A DNA stretch of 64,000 bases, from positions 124,001 to 188,000 of the forward strand of contig NZ_JBHJHQ010000003.1 of NCBI RefSeq assembly GCF_042219825.1. Direction: 5' to 3'. Positions 59,924 to 64,000 of this stretch are shown here, piece after piece. The position numbers were made by a program, and so were the translations under genes. A model generated the notes under the pieces. The model saw nothing but the letters and a program-made list of their open reading frames with translations. It did not search any database and had not been told where the DNA came from. Numbering within the stretch: position 1 is the first letter of the stretch; every line of letters starts with the position of its first letter. Origin of the DNA: JBHJHP01 sp042219825 (GTDB lineage: Bacteria; Bacteroidota; Bacteroidia; Bacteroidales; UBA5342).

Positions 59924-61711
59924 ATGAATAAAAATAAAAATTACAATATGAAAAATATAGTTCTGATACTACTGGTTGCCTTTGTACTCCTTCCTGGTTG
60001 TACGGAATATCTGGACAGGGCACCTGAATCAACAGGATTACTGGAAGATGATGTGTTTAAATCTTATCTGACCTTCAAGAAATTTGAAGACCAGATGTAT
60101 AAAGATATGCATGACTATCTTGCCAACTACGATTATTCGTTTATTGGTGCTGTATGTGATGAAGGCTATATGGATTGTGACTGGGAGACCCTTCCCAAGG
60201 TGCAGAACGGTGACTGGTTGAGTGGTTACGGATTAGCCCAGGCCTTGCAGTTTACAACCATTTGGAACGGATGGCAAAGCATCCGCATTGCCAATATAGC
60301 ACTCAACAGGATGGGAGATCTTCAGGATGCTACAGTGGAACAAAAACAACTACTCAAAGGTCAGGCCTATTTTATGAGAGCATGGTATTATTACGAGTTT
60401 CTTAAACGACAGGGCGGTATGCCTTACCTTCAAAAAGCTTTATACGGAAGTGATAATTATGCCCTGCCTCGACTAACATACGATGAAACAGCACACATGA
60501 TCGCAATGGATTGTGATTCTGCAATGGCACTTCTGCCAGCCACCTGGGATGACGCCAACATTGGAAGACCGACCAGAGGAGCAGCCATGGCACTAAAAGC
60601 GAGTACCTTTATTTTCAATGCCAGTCCGACAAATAATCCGGATAATACAACATCTAAATGGGAAGAAGCGGCAAAAGCAGCATGGGATTTAATACAGTTT
60701 GCAGAATCTACCGGAACATACAAACTGGTTCAGTGTAATTCTACTGATGAAATCACTTATAAGGCAGTACAGAATTTAAATCCGGACGACAGTATTCGTG
60801 CCATTGAATTTGTTGGAGGCTATGACAGTATCTTCCATTACACACCCACCAATGATGAAATTATCTGGGAAGACTTTGGTCAGATGCAAAACAGTGATCG
60901 GTACTTAACGTTCACGACCCCAAGTCTGGGTGTGATAAGTATCATTCAGGGATACAGCCCATCACAGAATTTAATTGACTTGTACGAAACCAAAAATGGT
61001 TTATCCATATCAGACGATACTTCATTCGATGAACAAAATCCGTACGTCAGCAGGGATCCACGCTTTTATCATTCTATTCTTTTTAATCAGGAACGCTGGA
61101 GCAGTAAATCCGGTTATTATCTTGAGCTTTTTGAAGGTGGAACTGAACGTCAGTCGTCTAAGAAACATTACAGTAAAACAGGTTATCTGGCCAGAAAATT
61201 CTGGGTAAACAACATTGACCAGTTTTCAAATGAGGTGCATCCGATCACACACTGTATATATTTCAGATATGCCGAGGTGCTGATGTGGTATGCCGAAGCA
61301 GCCAATGAACTTGGGGGACCAAACTACACACTTCCGGGGGCTAATCTAACAGCTGCACAAGCCGTCAACAAGGTTCGTGCAAGGGTTAAAATGCCTGCGG
61401 TAAATGCAATGTATCTTGCAGATAAAAATACATTCCGCGAGCGTATTAAGAACGAAAGAGCCATTGAGTTCTTCCTGGAAGGCAAGCGTTTCTTTGACCT
61501 TTCAAGATGGGGAGACGCGTCAAAAATTGAAAACAAAACAGTATATGGAATTGATCTGGTAAAAGATCTTCAGACTGAAACAGGTTACAGGTTTAACAGA
61601 AGTTCGGATCCGGTATTCACTTATACGTTTTCCAGCAAACATTACAGATGGCCAATTCCGCTGGGAGATGCCACAATGTTTAAGGAGTTTAAACAAAATC
61701 CGGGATGGTAA
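59924..61711 (+). CDS. SusD/RagB-type glycan-binding lipoprotein
   Basis: This SusD-type lipoprotein of about 595 residues has lipobox LLPGC near residue 23 from the ATG at 59924, and helical TPR-like packing. It has WNGWQSIRIANIALNR, GQAYFMRAWYYYEFLKRQGG and, at the C-terminus, NERAIEFFLEGKRFFDLSRWG, the classic RagB/SusD segment. It caps the SusC barrel at the cell surface and delivers the oligosaccharide. A TTG at 59915 extends the frame by 3 codons; an in-frame ATG at 59948 gives the shortest signal peptide and is also plausible. Confidence 0.92.
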   Translation: MNKNKNYNMKNIVLILLVAFVLLPGCTEYLDRAPESTGLLEDDVFKSYLTFKKFEDQMYKDMHDYLANYDYSFIGAVCDEGYMDCDWETLPKVQNGDWLSGYGLAQALQFTTIWNGWQSIRIANIALNRMGDLQDATVEQKQLLKGQAYFMRAWYYYEFLKRQGGMPYLQKALYGSDNYALPRLTYDETAHMIAMDCDSAMALLPATWDDANIGRPTRGAAMALKASTFIFNASPTNNPDNTTSKWEEAAKAAWDLIQFAESTGTYKLVQCNSTDEITYKAVQNLNPDDSIRAIEFVGGYDSIFHYTPTNDEIIWEDFGQMQNSDRYLTFTTPSLGVISIIQGYSPSQNLIDLYETKNGLSISDDTSFDEQNPYVSRDPRFYHSILFNQERWSSKSGYYLELFEGGTERQSSKKHYSKTGYLARKFWVNNIDQFSNEVHPITHCIYFRYAEVLMWYAEAANELGGPNYTLPGANLTAAQAVNKVRARVKMPAVNAMYLADKNTFRERIKNERAIEFFLEGKRFFDLSRWGDASKIENKTVYGIDLVKDLQTETGYRFNRSSDPVFTYTFSSKHYRWPIPLGDATMFKEFKQNPGW

Positions 61712-61794
61712 AGTATCAACTGAGTAAAACAAGTACGTGTATGTATGTAAAATATAATATAAAAGCGTGGTTGAAACAACATAACAACATACTC

Positions 61795-64000
61795 ATGAAA
61801 AATAGAAATTTATTACGCATATTTTTGTTAATCTTTCTGGTTTCGTCAATCACACCAGCCTATCTCAATGCCCAGACTAAAAAAGAAGTATTGACTGCCA
61901 CCGGGATGGTTTTATCAGAAGACTCTGTTCCTATGCAGGGAATAAAAGTGAAGGCTTTTGCAAGCAAAGATGTCACTTTTACGAATCAGGAAGGAAGTTT
62001 TAAAATAGATATTGTTGCAGGTACCGATCACCTTGTGGTAGAAAAAGAAGGGTACTATACAAAAGTGATGCCGGTTGCTGATATCGTTATTAAAAATAAA
62101 TCTGTTGCATTGCCAACTATTGTACTGAAGAAAAAATATATTTTTGATGACACCAAGGAAGTTAGTCTGCCATTTTCTTCGTTAGAGGCTAAAAAAGTTG
62201 CAGCCTCATTCCAATCCATATCCGGAGAGGATTTAAAATCTTATCCAACAACTTCATTCCTTGATGCTTTATCCGGATTATTACCGGGAGTATATGTCAC
62301 AACCAATACTTCGATGCCTGGATTTGAGAGTCAGACCATAACAATAAGGGGGGAGGCTGCCACAATATATATTGATGGTGTTATTCGTGATCCATCAGAC
62401 CTTTCTCCAGATGAAGTTGAGTCTGTTGAAGTACTCAGAGATCTTTCAGGCCGAGCGATGCTTGGAATATACGGATCAAATCCGGTGATTTGGATTACAA
62501 CAAAAACGGGGAAAGCATATGAGCGTAAAACAAGTTTTTCTGCCGAATATGGTATGAACATGGCGACTGCCATTCCAGAATACACCAATGCATCTGATTA
62601 TGCGACTCTGTATAATGAGGCACTTGTAAACGACGGTTATACAGCATATTATGATCAGACAGCCCTTAATGCATATGCAAACGGATCTGATCCTGTTCAC
62701 TACCCGAATATCGATTATCTTGACCGCTATGTCAGGCCCTCTTCACCATTCCGCAGGGCCAACCTGAATTTTAATGGTGGAACTAAGAGTGTAAATTACT
62801 TCTCAATGTTGGATTATTCGGGTTCTCAAGGTCTTGAATCCACCGTAGGTGAAATCTACAAAAGTGACCGGTTTAAGGTTCGGAGTAACGTGAACATTAC
62901 ATTGAATGAATACATAAAGATGAATGTTAATATTTCGGGAATGTACCGGAAAGGAAGAAATCCTTTATCCAACATTTTTAACTTAAATGCTTCAATACCG
63001 GCCAATGCACATCCAATCTGGTTCGAAGACAAACTAATTTCCAATGCTGACTATCCGGTTAATATTGAAAATGCCATGGTTCATGGAGGATATAATGAAT
63101 CAGAGTATATCAGTACACAAAACAATGCAGGCCTTTTCGTTGACCTTTCCGAAGTCACCGAAGGACTGTCTGCTAACCTGAATGTAGCGTTTGATGCCTC
63201 GGCCCTTTTAAGTGGTTATGAGTATGAAAGTGAAGCTTTGTACTGGCTTGTTACTGGATCGCAGGGTCAGGACTCGACTGTACTTAATACAGAAAAAACT
63301 GTTTCTGATGCACAAGCCACAGGAGACGCATTAATCTCAAGAAAAACAGTATTAAACGGAAAACTGGACTACTCCAGGACATTTGATAAACATAATATCA
63401 ATGCAGTGCTTGCTTATTACCAGGCTGAATTTGTACGCAACAGTTATGCAGGTTATCAACCAGATAAAATGCAGGATTTTTCACTGCGGTTAGATTACGC
63501 TTTTGATGACAGGTATATTGTTCAGCTTGACCAGGTATACTCCGGAAGCATGCGATTACCAAAAGGAGATAAATTCAGTTGGTATCCAACTATAGGGTTA
63601 GGTTGGAACATCCACAATGAATCGTTCTTCAAGGCTGATTTTGTGGATTACCTCAAACTTACCGGATCATATGGCATCATCGGTATAAATAGTTTCAGCC
63701 TTCCTGGTTACAATTCCTTTTATCTCTATCAGACCTTATGGCAGCAAAGCGGAAGTTGGGTTAGCGGTATTTCCGGAAGCTTCAACACACCCTCAAGTGG
63801 CTATGTAATTATGCAGGAAGGAAGCGATGCCTATACATTACCGGAAAGTAATTATATGAATGTTGGTATTCAGTCCACTCTTTTCAATCATAGTTTAGAT
63901 ATTGAATTAAACTATTACAGGAATAAGGTTTCAAACCTGATTTCGCAAAAAAGCAGTTTTACTCCATCCATCGTTGGTGGCGGACAGTTTTTACCGGCTA
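61795..64000 (+). CDS. second, diverged SusC-like TonB-dependent receptor (3' end outside window)
   Basis: The frame is open from 61795 to the window end (about 735 codons), so the gene is cut. The ATG at 61795 gives a good signal peptide (residues 1-27, LNAQ). In-frame ATG 61741 would add 18 residues. A CarboxypepD_reg-like domain (about 35-110) and a plug domain follow, then the barrel. The plug motif EVLRDLSGRAMLGIYGSNPV is unlike the usual LKDASATAVYGTKGANGV of the SusC at 56753. It lies 83 bp after SusD. It may import a related sugar, or serve another ligand; a SusD partner could follow outside. Confidence 0.82.
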   Translation, partial: MKNRNLLRIFLLIFLVSSITPAYLNAQTKKEVLTATGMVLSEDSVPMQGIKVKAFASKDVTFTNQEGSFKIDIVAGTDHLVVEKEGYYTKVMPVADIVIKNKSVALPTIVLKKKYIFDDTKEVSLPFSSLEAKKVAASFQSISGEDLKSYPTTSFLDALSGLLPGVYVTTNTSMPGFESQTITIRGEAATIYIDGVIRDPSDLSPDEVESVEVLRDLSGRAMLGIYGSNPVIWITTKTGKAYERKTSFSAEYGMNMATAIPEYTNASDYATLYNEALVNDGYTAYYDQTALNAYANGSDPVHYPNIDYLDRYVRPSSPFRRANLNFNGGTKSVNYFSMLDYSGSQGLESTVGEIYKSDRFKVRSNVNITLNEYIKMNVNISGMYRKGRNPLSNIFNLNASIPANAHPIWFEDKLISNADYPVNIENAMVHGGYNESEYISTQNNAGLFVDLSEVTEGLSANLNVAFDASALLSGYEYESEALYWLVTGSQGQDSTVLNTEKTVSDAQATGDALISRKTVLNGKLDYSRTFDKHNINAVLAYYQAEFVRNSYAGYQPDKMQDFSLRLDYAFDDRYIVQLDQVYSGSMRLPKGDKFSWYPTIGLGWNIHNESFFKADFVDYLKLTGSYGIIGINSFSLPGYNSFYLYQTLWQQSGSWVSGISGSFNTPSSGYVIMQEGSDAYTLPESNYMNVGIQSTLFNHSLDIELNYYRNKVSNLISQKSSFTPSIVGGGQFLPA

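Overview
This 64 kb window looks like the chromosome of a Bacteroidota, probably a Bacteroidales/Marinilabiliales-type anaerobe or facultative anaerobe. The order-level placement is inference from gene content only. The supporting evidence is direct: SusC/SusD pairs, a hybrid two-component regulator, type IX secretion components (PorW/SprE and PorX), type IX sorting domains, FISUMP and CotH proteins, TAnnTTTG -7 promoter elements and A+T-rich intergenic DNA. I see no rRNA, tRNA, CRISPR array, transposase or phage gene.

Layout. 1-2043: two small predicted membrane proteins and a secreted nucleoside-hydrolase-like protein. 2044-7850: an A+T-rich accessory stretch of independent small modules: an XRE regulator fused to a lipocalin-like domain, a three-gene HipBST-type toxin-antitoxin system, a monooxygenase-like gene divergent from a MarR-SDR pair, and an isochorismatase-type hydrolase. 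Each module is closed by a roughly 80-145 bp imperfect inverted repeat, so the stretch resembles a gene-cassette array without a visible integrase. The hipBST promoter carries four identical-arm palindromes at exactly 41-bp spacing. 7957-14681: phosphatidylserine decarboxylase, a GH127 lipoprotein, a stand-alone acyltransferase domain and a GH31 enzyme. 14915-18573: small secreted proteins and a DUF2007 protein. 18879-24892: a housekeeping block with porW, porX, tsaE and an M23 peptidase.

24968-31869 (minus strand): a compact ten-gene operon. It encodes two NifX-like proteins, a DUF5320 protein, a DUF89 protein, two MinD-type ATPases with inserted 2x[4Fe-4S] ferredoxin domains, a VOC protein, Mrp, a hotdog thioesterase and a CoA-disulfide-reductase/rhodanese fusion. 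Its promoter has a TATATTTG element between two identical TGAGAATATTCTCA palindromes. I infer a repressible metal-cofactor or sulfur-redox operon with no nitrogenase genes, of unassigned function.

32067-64000: a carbohydrate-utilisation region. It holds a three-repeat beta-helix-like lipoprotein with conserved vicinal cysteines, an HTCS sensor-regulator, a secreted metallopeptidase and an S9 peptidase. Then come GH27, DUF5695, GH127, GH43 and GH146 enzymes, all on the minus strand. Divergent from these are a type IX-secreted CotH-kinase protein, SusC, SusD and a second, diverged SusC-like receptor cut by the window end. The mix of GH127 + GH146 + GH43 + GH27 points to an L-arabinose-rich plant glycan (arabinan, arabinogalactan protein or extensin-type beta-L-arabinofuranosides). 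A third GH127/146-type enzyme lies at 9372.
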